NCBI RefSeq assembly: GCF_030247185.1
Contig: NC_080572.1
Span: 156,119,080-156,183,079 of the forward strand
DNA length: 64,000 nucleotides
Direction: 5' to 3'
From: Malaya genurostris
Taxonomy: Eukaryota > Arthropoda > Insecta > Diptera > Culicidae
Both the position numbers and the translations under genes were made by a program. Below, one piece after another: positions 12,148-23,079 of this stretch (positions are counted from its first letter, which is position 1; the number at the start of each line of letters is the position of its first letter). Under the pieces are notes generated by a model. The model saw nothing but the letters and a program-made list of their open reading frames with translations. It was not told the origin of the DNA and made no database searches.

Positions 12148-12685
12148 ATGGAAAAGGTCAAGGTAGTCACAACACTACCTAAATCGTTCGAGGAAGGAAA
12201 GGCAGATGCAATAATAAAACCCACAACAAAGGACGAAGATGGCAGGTACGGAATTGGCTTATTGGGGAGAAATGATCAAACAACATTTCCGAAAAGTTAT
12301 AAAAATGCTGTGAGAAGATTGGTGTCAATGGAAACAACGTTATTACGAGATCTTGAGTTGAAACACTAGGCGGAAAACACATTTGCCTATTACGAAAGGA
12401 AAGGATATATACGCAAATTTACACAGTCAGAGCTTAATCAATCAATACCACGAGTTTACTATCTTCCACGTTTCATTGTTCGGAATAAAAACAAGTTACC
12501 AGTCAAACCAAGATTGGTCTTCGACGCAGTGGCTAGTGTACAAGGTGTTTCCTTTAACTCAGCCTTGCTAGCAGGGCCGGACGCCATTACTTCACTATTT
12601 GTCGTATTAATAAAATTGCGGCAAGGAATAATTGCGGTCAGTGAAGACATCAAGATCTTTCATCAAGTCAAAACGGGTTGAAAAA
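12148..12685 (+). pseudogene. Pao/BEL reverse transcriptase fragment
   Basis: Three frames together give RT N-terminal homology: YGIGLLGRNDQTTFPKSYKN (about 12255), then NTFAYYERKGYIRKFTQSEL (about 12375), then KPRLVFDAVASVQGVSFNSA (about 12507) and VFDA-to-DIKIFHQV (to about 12670), where DI-x-x-F-H-Q-V is the Pao/BEL form of RT motif A. At least two frameshifts separate the pieces, and motif C (YVDD) is absent because the copy ends. Confidence 0.7.
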
Positions 12686-13008
12686 TGGGCCGTATACAGT
12701 ATACTGAAGTAAAATTTCGCATAATTCTTTGGGTATAAATTTATGATTCTATATTGCACTTTGAGAGTTTTGATGTCGATGATTTCATTTCGGATTTCAA
12801 TATTTTAGTGAAAGATACGCTCAAAATGCTATACTGGATTAATTTCTGGCATCCCAGAAGAGAAAAATAGTATAATTTTCTAAGATATTAAACACTGATT
12901 GGATATAAACGATTTTAAACACTGTTGCGAATTTAGAACTGTGAGAATTGCAAAAAACTGATCAAATTATCTTAGCTTTGCACTACACTGAAAACTTCAT
13001 CGAGCTGA

Positions 13009-13011
<3 letters not shown>
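12686..13011. other. Spacer, no gene seen
   Basis: AT-rich. The last 50 bp (TCATCGAGCTGAGCAGTGTG) belong to repeat family S, which carries the TG microsatellite inside it. Confidence 0.5.
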
Positions 13012-13091
<80 letters not shown>

Positions 13092-13136
13092 TTATGTGTG
13101 TGGTTATATGTGTGGTTATGTGTGTGTGTGTATGTG
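13012..13136. repeat. (TG)n microsatellite inside repeat S
   Basis: Pure TG to about 13090, then GTTATGTGTG-type interruptions to about 13136. The flanks GAGCTGAGCA and GTCAAATAAT also bracket a TG-rich stretch in the S copy at about 49.1 kb, so the microsatellite is an internal part of S. Confidence 0.95.
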
Positions 13137-14100
13137 TCAAATAATCTCATGAGGTTTTCTCGGAGATGGCTGAACCGATTTTGACAAACTTAAATTCCAA
13201 TGAAAGGTCTTGTGATCCAAATACAGAATTCCTAAATTTCATCCGGATCTGACTTCCGGCTCCGGAGTTATAGAGTATAGTGTGTTCAATATTGTACGCC
13301 GTCACTTAAACCGGCAAAACAAAACACGTAAAAAAATTTCTAAACTGGTCTCAAAACAACACAAATCGATAGTCATTATCAGTGGGCAACTAAACAAACC
13401 GATTCCGGCTATCCTGGTTCCCGGAATCCGGTTCCGGAAGTACCAGAAATAGTAGTCATATATACCAAAATAGATCTCACTCACTTTTTTCAGCGATGGT
13501 TTGACCGATTTCCACAAACTTAGACTCAAATGAAAGGTCTCCAGTTCCCTACGGAATTCCTGAATTTCATTCGGATCCGACTTCCGGTTCCGAAATTATA
13601 GGGTAAAGTGTGTTCAATATTGTACACCGTCCTTAAACCGGCGAAACAAAACACGTAAAAAAATTCCTAAACTGGTCTCAAAACTACACAAATCGATAGT
13701 CATTATCAGTAGGCAACTAAACAAACCTATTCCGGCTATCCTGGTTCCCGGTATCTGGTTCCGGAAGTACCGGAAATAGTGGTCATATATACCAAAATAG
13801 ATCTCACTCACTTTTATCAGCGATGGTTTGATCGATTTCCACAAACTTAGACTCAAATGAAAGGTCTCCAGTTCCCTACGGAATTCCTGCATTTCATCCG
13901 GATCCTACTTCCGGTTCCGGAATTATAGGGTAAAGTGTGTTCAATATTGTACACCGTCACTTAAACCGGCGAAACAAAAAACGTAAAAAAATTTATAAAC
14001 TGGTCTCAACTCTACACAAATCGATAGTCATTATCAGTTGGTGGCCGTACGAACCGACTTTGATTATACCGGTTCTCGGGTTCCGGTGCCGGAAGTGCAT
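13137..14100 (+). repeat. Tandem array of repeat family S, about 3 x 330 bp
   Basis: Three head-to-tail units: the segment GACCGATTTCCACAAACTTA recurs at about 13171, 13501 and 13831, a period of 330 bp. Each unit contains GAAAGGTCT, GAATTCCTGAATTTCAT, GACTTCCGGTTCCG and GTGTTCAATATTGTAC. Diverged single S pieces occur at 23.1-23.5, 28.6, 48.4, 49.1/50.1 and 53.6 kb. I recall this sequence type as abundant in mosquito genomes. Open frames across it are not genes. Confidence 0.85.
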
Positions 14101-14500
14101 ATAATCGTGAACCCACTTCGTTTTCTTAAGGATGACTTACGCAATCAAAGCATTGTTTTATTCTGTATGCTATGCACAAACAATGTCTTGGTTTCTTTCA
14201 AAAATAGAAGAAAAAAATTCAATAGAATACTACAATATTATATGTACATGAGAAAGGCATCATTACACCACTAGGTGGATTAAAACAGGTTTTTTTTTAA
14301 ATAATAATTTATTGGAATATGAGTTCAAATTAAATTATTAAGATTTCAATTGGGTGTTTAGCCACAAGTAGTGACATGATTTGGATTTTACCATAAAGCC
14401 ATCATTTGCTTCCGCAATTCTGTGATTTTCGTGTAGGGAAAATTCTAAACCTACTTGTATTGTGTAATGGGGAAAAGGAACTTATATACTAACTTACTAA

Positions 14501-16560
14501 CTAATACAGAGAGCGAATCGATTCAATTGAAGATTGCATCGATTTTTGTCGGAATTTGCTTATAATATTATGGGACATTACATCTAATGGTTCTATATTT
14601 GTGAGTCTGTGTAACTCATTTGTACTAAACCAGGGAGGACGCTTCAAAATCATTTTCAGAATTTTATTATGAATCGTTTTCTTCCTGGAGAAACAAAAAC
14701 TTGACCAAATTGATACTGCATAAAGCATGGCTGGTCTGAAAATTTGTTTATAAATTAACAATTTGTTTTTTAGACAGAGCTTAGAATTTCTGTTTATAAG
14801 AGGATATAATCATTTAATATATTTATTACACTTTGCCTGGATTCCTTGAAAGTGAGTCTTTTGTCATACGTTAAACCTGAGTATTTAGCTTGATCAGACC
14901 ATGTCAATTCCAAGTCATTCAATTTGAAAATGTGATTATTGTTTGGTTTAAGAAAAGAAGCTCTTGGCTTATGAGAAAAGATAATTAATTGCGTTTTTGA
15001 TGCATTTGGTTTAATTTTCCATTTTGACAGATAATCACTGGAAATATTTAAACTTCTTGTAGGCGACTGCAGATCACTCTTTGATTTCTACCTATGGCTA
15101 ACAGACTTGTGTCGTCACAGAATAGCATTTTCTGACAACCAACGGGTAGATTTGGAAGATCAGAAGTGAAAATATTATACAAGATTGGAGCTACGCTCGA
15201 ACCCTGCGGAACACCTGCTCGTACGGGTAGCAATTCAGATTTACAATTCAGATAGCTAACCTGAAGAGTACGATCAGTTAAATAATTTTGAATCATTTTG
15301 ATCAAATAAATAGGAAACTGGAAATCAGACATTTTTGCTATTAAAGCTTTGTGCCAAACACTGTCGAATGCTTTTTCTATGTCCAGAAGAGCAACTCAAG
15401 TGGATAACCCAGAAGATTTATTTGCTTTTATCATGTTCGTTACTCTTACAAGTTGATGAGTAGTTGAATGTTCATGATGAAATAAAAACTGCTCTGGTAA
15501 AAAAATTGAATTCTCATTTATATGAGACATCATTCTCAACAAGATATTTTTTTCAAAAAGTTTACTGATAGAAGCTAATTGGTCGATAACTTGATGTTTC
15601 TGCTGGGTTTTTATCAGGTTTGTGGATTGGAATTACTTTAGCGTTTTTCCATCTTTTTGGGAAGTAAGCTAATGAAAACCACTTGTTGAAAATTTTAACC
15701 AAGAGTCTCAAGGCAAAATCGGGAAGAATTTCAATAAGAATATAGAAGATTCCATCATTACCAGGAGCCTTCATGTTTTAAAGTTTCCTAATAATTGACT
15801 TAATTTCATCAAAATTCGTCTCAATAACACTTCAATTGAAATATTATCATGTCATGTGAGATCTGTAATCCAAACAATTAGCTATATGATAGTTGAATAT
15901 AGAACTAATTGGACTAATTATAGCTTCGTTGGAAAGTCTGAATGTTACAGGAAGATGACTTTAGTCAAAGTCAGCATGTGTAATCGATTCACTACAAATG
16001 TGACTTTGATCTGTTAGAACCAGATCAATTGTAGATGAAGTTTTCACGGAAGAGAAACAAGTTGTTTTACTGCGATGAAGAACTGTGAGGTAACCAGCTG
16101 AGAGTTGATTATGAAGTATTTTATTTTGCTTACAATTCCACTGGTCATGCTTAGCATTTAAGTCCCCTATTACGAAAAATTTCGGTCGATATATTGTGAG
16201 TTTTTGCAAATCGCCTTTAAAGAAATTTAATTGTTCGCCGGTGCATTGGAATGCTAAATATGCTCCAGCGATGAAATCAATTCCATGAATGGTTTCAACT
16301 TCGATTCCCAAGCTTTCAATAACTTTAGTAATGAAAGAAGGTAAAATTCGATGTTTAATTTGCCGTTGGACAAAAATGGCAACTCCACCACCCATTCCAG
16401 TAAACCTGTCAAATCGATGAACCACATAATGTGGATTGCTATTCAATTTGATATTTGGTTTAAGAAAAGTTTCTGTCAAAATGGCAATATGAATTTTGTG
16501 AACTTTGAGAAAATTATAAAATTAATCAACACTCGATTTTAAAGATCGAGCATTCCAATT
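14501..16560 (-). pseudogene. Jockey-D1 ORF2 (endonuclease and RT)
   Basis: Endonuclease: LNWNARSLKSS, then a TAA at 16522-16524, then TETFLKPNIKLNSNPHYVVH, VIGDLNAKHDQWN and STIDLVLTDQSH. RT: APGNDGIFYI, KVIPIHKPDKNPAETSSYRP, LLDIEKAF-type motif A split by a stop near 15395, RAGVPQGSSVAPILYNIFTS, and LFCDDTSLL, where the usual F-A-D-D is C-D-D. The C-terminal thumb region continues to the stop at 14501. There are at least four frame breaks and one large deletion. The early TAA is shared with D2 at the homologous codon, so it predates the split of the two copies. Confidence 0.8.
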
Positions 16561-16599
16561 TAAAATATTCAAATAATTATTTAACATCACTGTTAAATT

Positions 16600-18000
16600 T
16601 TAAATTCATGATAAAATAATTTGCAATTGCAATCCGATTTGAAATGCTTCAAAAAGTGATGAAGCCGAATTCATTCGGATGATCACATGAAAAGTTGATC
16701 TTGTACGTAGATCATCTTATTTCCAGTTATATCACCTAAATCGACTTCGTTTAAAGAAGCGAATGACATTGAAGGAAAATTGATAGGTAGATTTCTACCT
16801 GTTACACTGGTGTAACTGTCATTAGAAGAAGATGATTTGACTGATCTACCTATTAATAAATTGTGTTCGTTAGAAGATTAACTGAAAGGCGTTCCTGTGT
16901 TTTTATTATTTACATTAGAACTATTAATAGGTATTTGTCTACCTGTTACCAAAGCGTAACTGTCAGTGGAAGAAGATGATGACGAGGTCGATCTACCGGT
17001 CAATAAATTGTTTTCGTTAGAAGGCGAATTGGAAAGCGTACGAAAGGGATTTGTTTTAATTTCGAAGAAACAAGTACCTTAGAAGAATTAGGCGTGGCTT
17101 TTGTAACGGTTTTTTTGATTTTCAGGTATGTTCTGTAAATTTAAGGTCGTTGATTTGACTTGTTGTCTAAGCGAACGAGCGATAATTTTTTTCCCTGATT
17201 TCCATCGCAAATTGAACATGAAAATTTATCAGTGGTTTCATTCATTGGACAAACGTCTTTCGAATGCGATTTACCACAATTCAAACACCGTATATCCATA
17301 TGACAATTTTTGGTTCCATGGCCGAAGCCTTGGCAACGATGACATTGCGTTCAGTTTGCAATACGATTATGCCGTTTATAATGTTCCCAATGAATGTTAA
17401 TGTGCGAAATGAAACGTACTTTATTTCAGTTTTCAAATTTTTTACATCACTTTTATTGAAGTGTATAATGTAAAGTTCATGGGAAATTCCAGAAGCGTGG
17501 TTTAGAAGTACCATTCGCTCTTTTTTCATAAGTATTACTTGGGAAGGGGCAAAACCAAGCAATTCGTTTAGTTCATTTTTAATTTCAACAGTACTTTGAT
17601 CATTTGATAAGCCTTTCAAGATAGCCTTGAAGGGTCTGTCTGATTTTATATCATATCAATAAAATTTATGAAGTTTTTCGGACACATATCGGACAAGACG
17701 TTCATAATCTTCCAATCCATCAACCAAGACTCGACATTCTCCTCTTCGTCCGATTGGAAATGAGACTTTTACTTCCGGGAGAAAAGTAGAAAGCTCAGTA
17801 CGGAATGCTTTGAAGTCGGAAATCATCACCGTCACTGGTGACATAGATTGTTGTTTTTTTCCGTGAACGAGCGTCCATTTTGGGAATTTTTGAAGAATTT
17901 TCTTTTATGTCGCTATAATCAGATTCAGGAAGAATCTCGTAAATATTGTTAGACGGCATAGAATCAACGGAAGGGAATCTCCGTTGTCCGTCAGGCATTT
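16600..18000 (-). pseudogene. Jockey-D1 ORF1 (gag-like)
   Basis: Starts ATG 17998 (MPDGQRRFPSVDSMPSNN). A one-base A-run insertion near 17850 shifts the frame before VTVMISDFKAFRTELSTFLP. Next come the RRM-like segment and KGLSNDQSTVEIKNELNELL; the zinc-knuckle region (about 17160-17360) is damaged. The C-terminal part (about 16650-17060) holds imperfect repeats with GRS and SSSS motifs, about 45 residues each. The first about 50 residues are unlike those of D2 although the 5' UTR before the ATG is alike. Confidence 0.7.
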
Positions 18001-18362
18001 TTGAAATGAATGCAATTTGAAATTAAATTAACTGGGCTAAATTAGTCTTCGATTACACTCTTAGTTTGGAAAAGTCTTGATAAAGACTGATTTTGTGGTA
18101 GTTTTAATAAAGACTGATTAATTCGAAGAATAGTTCTTTGAATAACTAGCCTTAAAAAGGCTGATTAATTTCTCAGTCTTGTAAAAGACTGGATATATCA
18201 GAATATCACTCTTTGTGTAGCCTTGTAGCTGACTGTTAGTGATTCGGGTAGCCTTGAAAAAGACTGATGCCTTGAACCAATGAAACTCTAGGTAGCCAAA
18301 AAAAAAATCCAGGAGCCAAGAGCTAAACGCGTGCGATGCGAACGACTGTTCAACACCGACTG
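18001..18362 (-). other. Jockey-D1 5' UTR with hairpin cluster
   Basis: Contains several short inverted repeats: AGTCTTGATAAAGACT, AGCCTTAAAAAGGCT and AGTCTTGTAAAAGACT, plus single arms AGCCTTGAAAAAGACT. The 5' end on the minus strand begins TCAGTCGGTGTTGAACAGTC, identical to D2 for at least 20 bp. Confidence 0.7.
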
Positions 18363-19690
18363 AACACTGATAATTTTAATTTTCGATTTACAAATAAGTA
18401 ATCTTTATAGTTCTTTAGGTAACATTTAGAGCCATTAGAAGGGCTGATTTTGCATAATGTTCCACATTGGTGTCCATTTTCCGTTGTATTTTGATCCACT
18501 GTAAATGACCACCAACAGGATGATGCAATTGATCTTCTTCGAAGGGAAACTGGCTCTGCGACCTGAGCGTTTGAGGGTTTGTACAACGCTGAAGGTCTGC
18601 TCTTATTACTAGCGACTGCTCCACCTGACAACCGAAGTCCAAATGAAAGCATTGATGACTGCTGTTCCTGACAATTGAAGTCCAAATGAAAGCACGACCT
18701 AAGCGTTTGAGGCTTTAACCACGCAAAAGATCTGCTTCCATTATTGACCACTGCTCCACCTGACGACCGAAGTCCAAATGAGAGCATGAACTTAGAGTTT
18801 GAGGTTTGATACCACGCAAAAGGTCTGCTCTTATTATGACGACTACTCCACCTGACGACCGAAGTCCAAATGAAAGCATTGACGACTGCTCCACCTGACG
18901 ATTAAAGTCCAAATGCAAGCACGACCTAAGCGTTTGGGGCTTTATACCAAGCAAAAGGTTTGCTTTCATTGCCAATTGCTCCACCTGACGACTGAAGTCC
19001 AAATGAGAGCATGACCTGAGCGTTTGAGGTTTGATGCCACGCAAATGGTCTGCTCTCATTATTGATGACTGCTCCACCTGACGACTGAAGTCCAAATGAA
19101 AGCATTGCCGACTGCTCCACCTGACGACTGAAGTCCAAATGAAAGCTTGCCCTAAGCGTTTGAAGCTTTATACCACGCAAAAGGCCTGCTTTCATTGCCA
19201 TCTGCTCCACCGGACGACTGAAGTCCAATGAGAGTTGCGACTTGAGCGTTTGAGGTTTTTAACCACGCAGAAGGTGCACTCTCCGAAGCTGCTGGTTGAT
19301 TAAATCATTCTCACGACGTCCGCTTCCATCCAACGCACAAGAAAAAATGATCGATTTTCGACCACGGTTCCCCTTTTATACGCAGTCCGTTGAAGATATG
19401 TGCCTGACTACCTCAAAATCGTCTTCCTTGCGCGAAAAACCCCAAGCGAAAGTAGAGTTTTCCGCGCTGTATTCAAATTTTGAGAAAACCTAATTTTTGA
19501 GTTGTTTGTGGTTATCTCACACTGTTAAAAATGTTATCCAAAATTCCTGATCATATTTTTGATGAAATAGTGAAATAATTATGTTGCTGCCATTACTACA
19601 AGTCGAGATATTCACGGTTAAGTTCTGCCACTTCCTTCCATATGGCTAATTTTAAAAAGGCACCCCATAGTGAAGTAAGTCGTATTCACG
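18363..19690 (-). repeat. Repeat family G, copy G2, with degenerate tandem repeats
   Basis: On the minus strand: the G head (GTCGTGAATACGAC, about 19675-19688), the G body, a promoter-like TATAAAAGGGG (about 19370-19380) and ATGGAAGCGGACGTCGTG (about 19328), then about ten degenerate repeats with CAAACGCT[CT]AGG and TCATTTGGACTTCAGTCG, and an end segment with AAAATCAGCCCTTCTAATGG. Order and promoter match copy G3 at 54.2-55.3 kb, but here the units alternate between two related types and have stops. Jockey-D1 adjoins its far end. Confidence 0.75.
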
Positions 19691-20077
19691 ACAAAAAAAG
19701 TCGTTTAAACAGCAAGCAATCATTTCAGTCTCTAATATTATCTCGACTGATGTCATAATAGTAGATGAGGACAATGTTGCTCGAATATCAAAAATACAAC
19801 GAATGTCAATGATCATCGCTCGCTTCCCTTCGCCTTTGTTCGATAATCGTTCTGGTATTCGGACTTGTCCGTATATTCGGGCGCGAACGAAGCCGACGCT
19901 GCTTTGTTACTCGCATGAATATCTATTCCTTGCAGTTGTTATTCGCATTGGACATATCCCCGAATGACTTAACGCGAATATGGAACACGAGAAACAGTTT
20001 CTTTTTAACAAAATAGAGACGGTACAGCACTAGTTGATAGTATGAAATTGAAGGAAGAATCAAAGGGTAAAAGAATT
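19691..20077. other. Spacer, no gene seen
   Basis: Contains CG-containing patches near 19850-19900 (CGGGCGCGAACGAAGCCGAC) and no domain on either strand. Confidence 0.4.
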
Positions 20078-20263
20078 TAATAATAATAATAATAATAATA
20101 AACTGCCCCTCAATCCTCACCAGAGGAAAATGGAAGCTCCTCTCCCCCTAGAAAAAGGGTGACAACGAGATCCAATACAAAAAAAAATTATCTAAAAACT
20201 CAGCTAAATCGGCCACGTAAAGCGTGTACGAAAATAGGCCCGAATAAAATATCTTTTAAATAA

Positions 20264-20295
<32 letters not shown>

Positions 20296-20455
20296 TAATA
20301 ATAATTATTATTATTATTATAATTATAATTATAATTATAATTATAATTATAATTATAATAATTATAATTATAATTATAATTATAATTATAATTATAATTA
20401 TAATTATAATTATAATTATAATTATAATTATAATTATAATTATAATAATAATAAT
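20078..20455. repeat. Two (AAT)n tracts flanking a 160-bp insert
   Basis: (AAT)n at about 20081-20101 and again from 20264, where it changes into (AATTAT)n hexanucleotides to about 20455. Between them is a 160-bp unique segment (CTGCCCCTCAATCCTCACCA and on to AATAAAATATC). A short 3' piece of a TAA-targeting non-LTR element would give this picture, but no coding sequence remains to prove it. Poly-Ile and Tyr-Asn frames are artefacts. Confidence 0.8.
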
Positions 20456-20489
20456 CATTCCGTAAAAAAACATTCAACCGAAGAGGTTG

Positions 20490-22660
20490 TGTCTAGTAGC
20501 ATACAGTGTAATAACGGTGGTTGGTTCACACGCGTTAAACTACAGGTAAAGTCATGTTGGTTGGTAAACGACTGGACAATGCGTAATTCAGGCCCCAGTG
20601 TGGCTCTTAGCCTCTTGTCCAGTAACTCCTATCTCTACCTCCCCGCGGTGCCGGCTGGAGTACGAACAACCACAGGAAAGATCGGGTAACCAACCCCGGT
20701 GGGACCTTGGTCATATGCTGACAGCGAAGGGACCCTCTTTAGAGGATGTCGGAGCGTCTGTACTCCATGTTAAGAGCGGCTTCAAACAGCGTCTGTTCTG
20801 GAATCCAGCGGCTGAGTATGAAATGCTGCATCCCGTCCAGCTAAATCCAAGATGGCAACCCCATCAACGGTATAGTCGTAGTGCTAGTTGGGACGTTAAA
20901 CAGAGCAAGCACGATGAACCTCCGGCGAGACAGGGGGTTGGCGTAGGCCTAATAAGCCACCCATAAAACATTAATTACAAACAATACAGGAGAGAATACG
21001 ACCCGGAACAATCGGCATAGACCCACGCGACGAAATAAGGACCACGACTGGAAACTTGGAACATGGAACTGCAATTCGCTAGGTTTCGCAGGCTGCGACA
21101 GGATAATATACGACGAGCTAAATCCTCGCAACTTCGACGTCGTAGCGCTGCAGGAGCTTTGTTGGATGGGATAGAAGGTGTGAAAAAGCGGACATCGAGC
21201 GGCTACCTTCTACCAAAGGTGTGGCACAACGAACGAGCTGGGAACTGGCTTTATAGTGCTGGGCAAGATGCGTCAGCGAGTGATTGGGTGGCAGCCGATC
21301 CACGCTAGGATGTGTAAGTTGAGAATTAAAGGCCGTTTTTTTTAATTACAGCATCATTAACGTGCACTGCCCACATGAACAGAGACCCGATGACGAGAAA
21401 GAAGCGTTCTACTTGCAGCTGGAACAAGCCTATGACGGTTGCCCACGCAGAAACGTAAAAATTGTCATCCGGGATATGAATGCCCAGGTAGGAAGGGAGG
21501 TAATGTACCGACCGGTAATCGGGCCGAACAGCCTGCATGCCGCATCGAATAACTAGGGCCAACGGTGAGTCAACTTTGCGTTCTCCCGAGGAATGGTAGT
21601 CAGAAGCACCTTCTTTCCCCGCAAGGATATCCACAAAGCTACCTGGAGATCACCTGACCAACAGACCGAAAACCAAATCGACCACGTTTTGATCGACGGA
21701 AAATTTTTCTCGGACACAGCTGTTCCGTGCTAATGACACAAGGAAGATCTACGAGAAGGTGAACCGTTCGCGCAGAGGCCATGTGCCACAGGCCGATATG
21801 TGCAAGGACACCAACGGGGATCTTCTCACGAACGACTGTGAGGTGATCGAGAGGTGGCGGCAGTATTTCGACGAGCACTGAGGCCAAGCGGATCGGACTA
21901 GACATCAATGTGTCAAAGACAAAGTGCATGAAAGGCAGGGGCTTGAGAGAACATAACGTCAGCCACCCATTACGAGTTCTGATTGGTGGCGATGAAATCG
22001 AAATGGTCGACGAGTTCGTGTACTTGGGCTCACTGGTGACTGTCGATAATGACATCAGCAGAGAAATTCAGAGACGCATATTGTCAGGAAATCGTGCTTA
22101 CTTTGGACTGCGCAGGACGCTTCGATCGAGCAAAACTCGCCGTCGTACGAAGTTAATTATCTACAAAACGCTGATTAGACCAGTTATCCCCTACGGGCAC
22201 GAGTCCTGGACAATGCTTGCGGAGGATCAACGCGCACTAGGTGTTTTTGAACGGAAGGCGTTGCGAACCATCTTCGGCGGAGTGCGGATGGAAGACGGTA
22301 CGTGGAGAAGGCGAATGAACCATGAACTGCACCAGTTGCTGGGAGGACCAACCCTCGTCCAAACGGCCAAGGTTGAAATGTCGGAGAACAACCCGGTTGT
22401 TAGAATGTCGGAGAACAAAAATAATTCTCGATAATGATCCGACCGGTATAAGAAGAAGAGGCGCGCAGCGGGCAAGATGGATCGATCAAATTGAGGACGA
22501 CCTGCGGACCCTTCGCAGCTACCGAAGCTGGCGGCGAACAGCCATGAACCGAGTTGAATGGAGACGCCTCCTGTATACAGCAGAGATCTGTGTGGTCTAC
22601 GACTGAAAGGGTAAGAGAGTAAGAATCATGTTGTCGTCTACCGTTGAGACGTATAGCCGT
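20490..22660 (+). mobile_element. RTE-clade retrotransposon RTE-1, internally deleted
   Basis: Begins with a non-coding/5' coding region (SGNQPRWDLGHMLTAKGPSL). The endonuclease follows as broken frames: KLGTWNCNSLGFAG (about 21050), FDVVALQELCW (about 21140), VIRDMNAQVGRE (about 21470) and QIDHVLIDGKF (about 21680). It then jumps to RANDTRKIYEKVNRSRRG (about 21727), YFDEH (about 21880) and directly to AKRIGLDINVSKTKCMKGRG, so the whole RT catalytic core, about 1 kb in RTE-2, is missing. The C-terminus (21910-22600) is well preserved. No intact protein is made. Homology to RTE-2 (50.4-52.6 kb) is clear over the shared parts. Confidence 0.85.
21910..22606 (+). pseudogene. RTE-1 ORF C-terminal domain
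   Basis: An open frame gives MKGRGLREHNVSHPLRVLIG, DEFVYLGSLVTVDNDIS, RRTKLIIYKTLIRPVIPYGH and ESWTMLAEDQRALGVFERKA, the post-RT thumb and C-terminal region of RTE-type enzymes. A one-base frameshift near 22430 moves to RRRGAQRARWIDQIEDDLRT and the end at 22606. It has no catalytic residues by itself. About 30 bp near 22380-22420 (TGTCGGAGAACAA, twice) are duplicated in tandem. Confidence 0.75.
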
Positions 22661-22739
22661 GTTGCATAGGAGAGCCCAAGTTCTGGGCTAAGTTGATGAA
22701 GGAAACAACAAAGTGTGTTTTCCAAGCACTACCCAGGCC

Positions 22740-22880
22740 ACAATATACATCCACAAGTGCCGAGCAAGAGAGTGCAAAGGCACATCGAAAAAATGCAAAG
22801 ACACATCGGTGCAGATGCATATCGGTACAGAAGCATACCGGTATATGGTGCACAAGGAAGAAGGAGACAAACCAACTCGA
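22740..22880. repeat. Degenerate minisatellite (GTGC/GACACA type)
   Basis: Repeats of a loose 16-bp motif such as GTGCAAAGGCACATCG, TGCAAAGACACATCGG and TGCAGATGCATATCGG. A similar array lies in the 5' region of I-B (39.40-39.55 kb). It may be a stray piece of an I-type 5' UTR. Open frames here are by-products. Confidence 0.55.
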
Positions 22881-23079
22881 TCTTTCTAATGCCATACAAC
22901 ACGCTGGTATACACCGGTGACTTGAAATGGTGACAGAGGATAAAAAGAATCGAATATCATGTGATGCTTGATGTCAGGTAGCAGTAGCATCACATCGCAT
23001 CGTATTCTATCGCTACAGTGAGATTCAGCGTTGTATGACATGTGAAAATAATGCACCGGGACTGTGAAAATAATGTCAT

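Larger units (their letters stand above)
11170..12685 (+). mobile_element. Pao/BEL LTR retrotransposon remnant
   Basis: Internal part of a Pao/BEL element without visible flanking LTRs. In order: a PHD-like finger (CDRWFHLKC, then WICPKC, about 11195-11280), a gag zinc-knuckle-like segment (CLSCIAFENHKMRNC), a retroviral-type protease (AFLDAGSSLTLLD, where Pao elements have D-[AS]-G-S), and an RT block (KPRLVFDAVASVQGVSFNSA and AVSEDIKIFHQV). It is broken by many stops and large deletions and ends near 12685. Repeat G1 touches its left edge at the PHD motif, suggesting that G1 cut into it. Confidence 0.8.
14291..18362 (-). mobile_element. Jockey-clade retrotransposon D1
   Basis: Minus strand, from 5' UTR (18362) to a poly(A) tail seen as a T-run at about 14290-14299. 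The structure is 5' UTR with hairpins, ORF1 with zinc knuckles, then ORF2 with endonuclease and RT but no RNase H, as expected for Jockey/Juan-type elements. It is clearly the same family as D2 (29.2-36.1 kb). Compared with D2 it lacks about 530 bp of the endonuclease-RT linker (joined near 15840-15870). It keeps about 210 bp of RT that D2 has lost. No target duplication is evident: the 5' flank is repeat G2 and the 3' flank is S-like DNA. Confidence 0.85.

Noticed and set aside
12948..13184. Cys-Val repeat frame
   Set aside because: Translation of (TG)n inside repeat S.
13302..13892. Two similar minus-strand frames (KPSLKKVSEIYFGIYD type)
   Set aside because: They are the same frame in two units of the tandem S repeat, not a gene family.
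20204..20477. Poly-Ile and Tyr-Asn frames
   Set aside because: They come from the (AAT)n and (AATTAT)n tracts.
22638..22933. Several overlapping frames with Cys-rich peptides
   Set aside because: By-products of the minisatellite at 22740-22880; all frames look similarly open.
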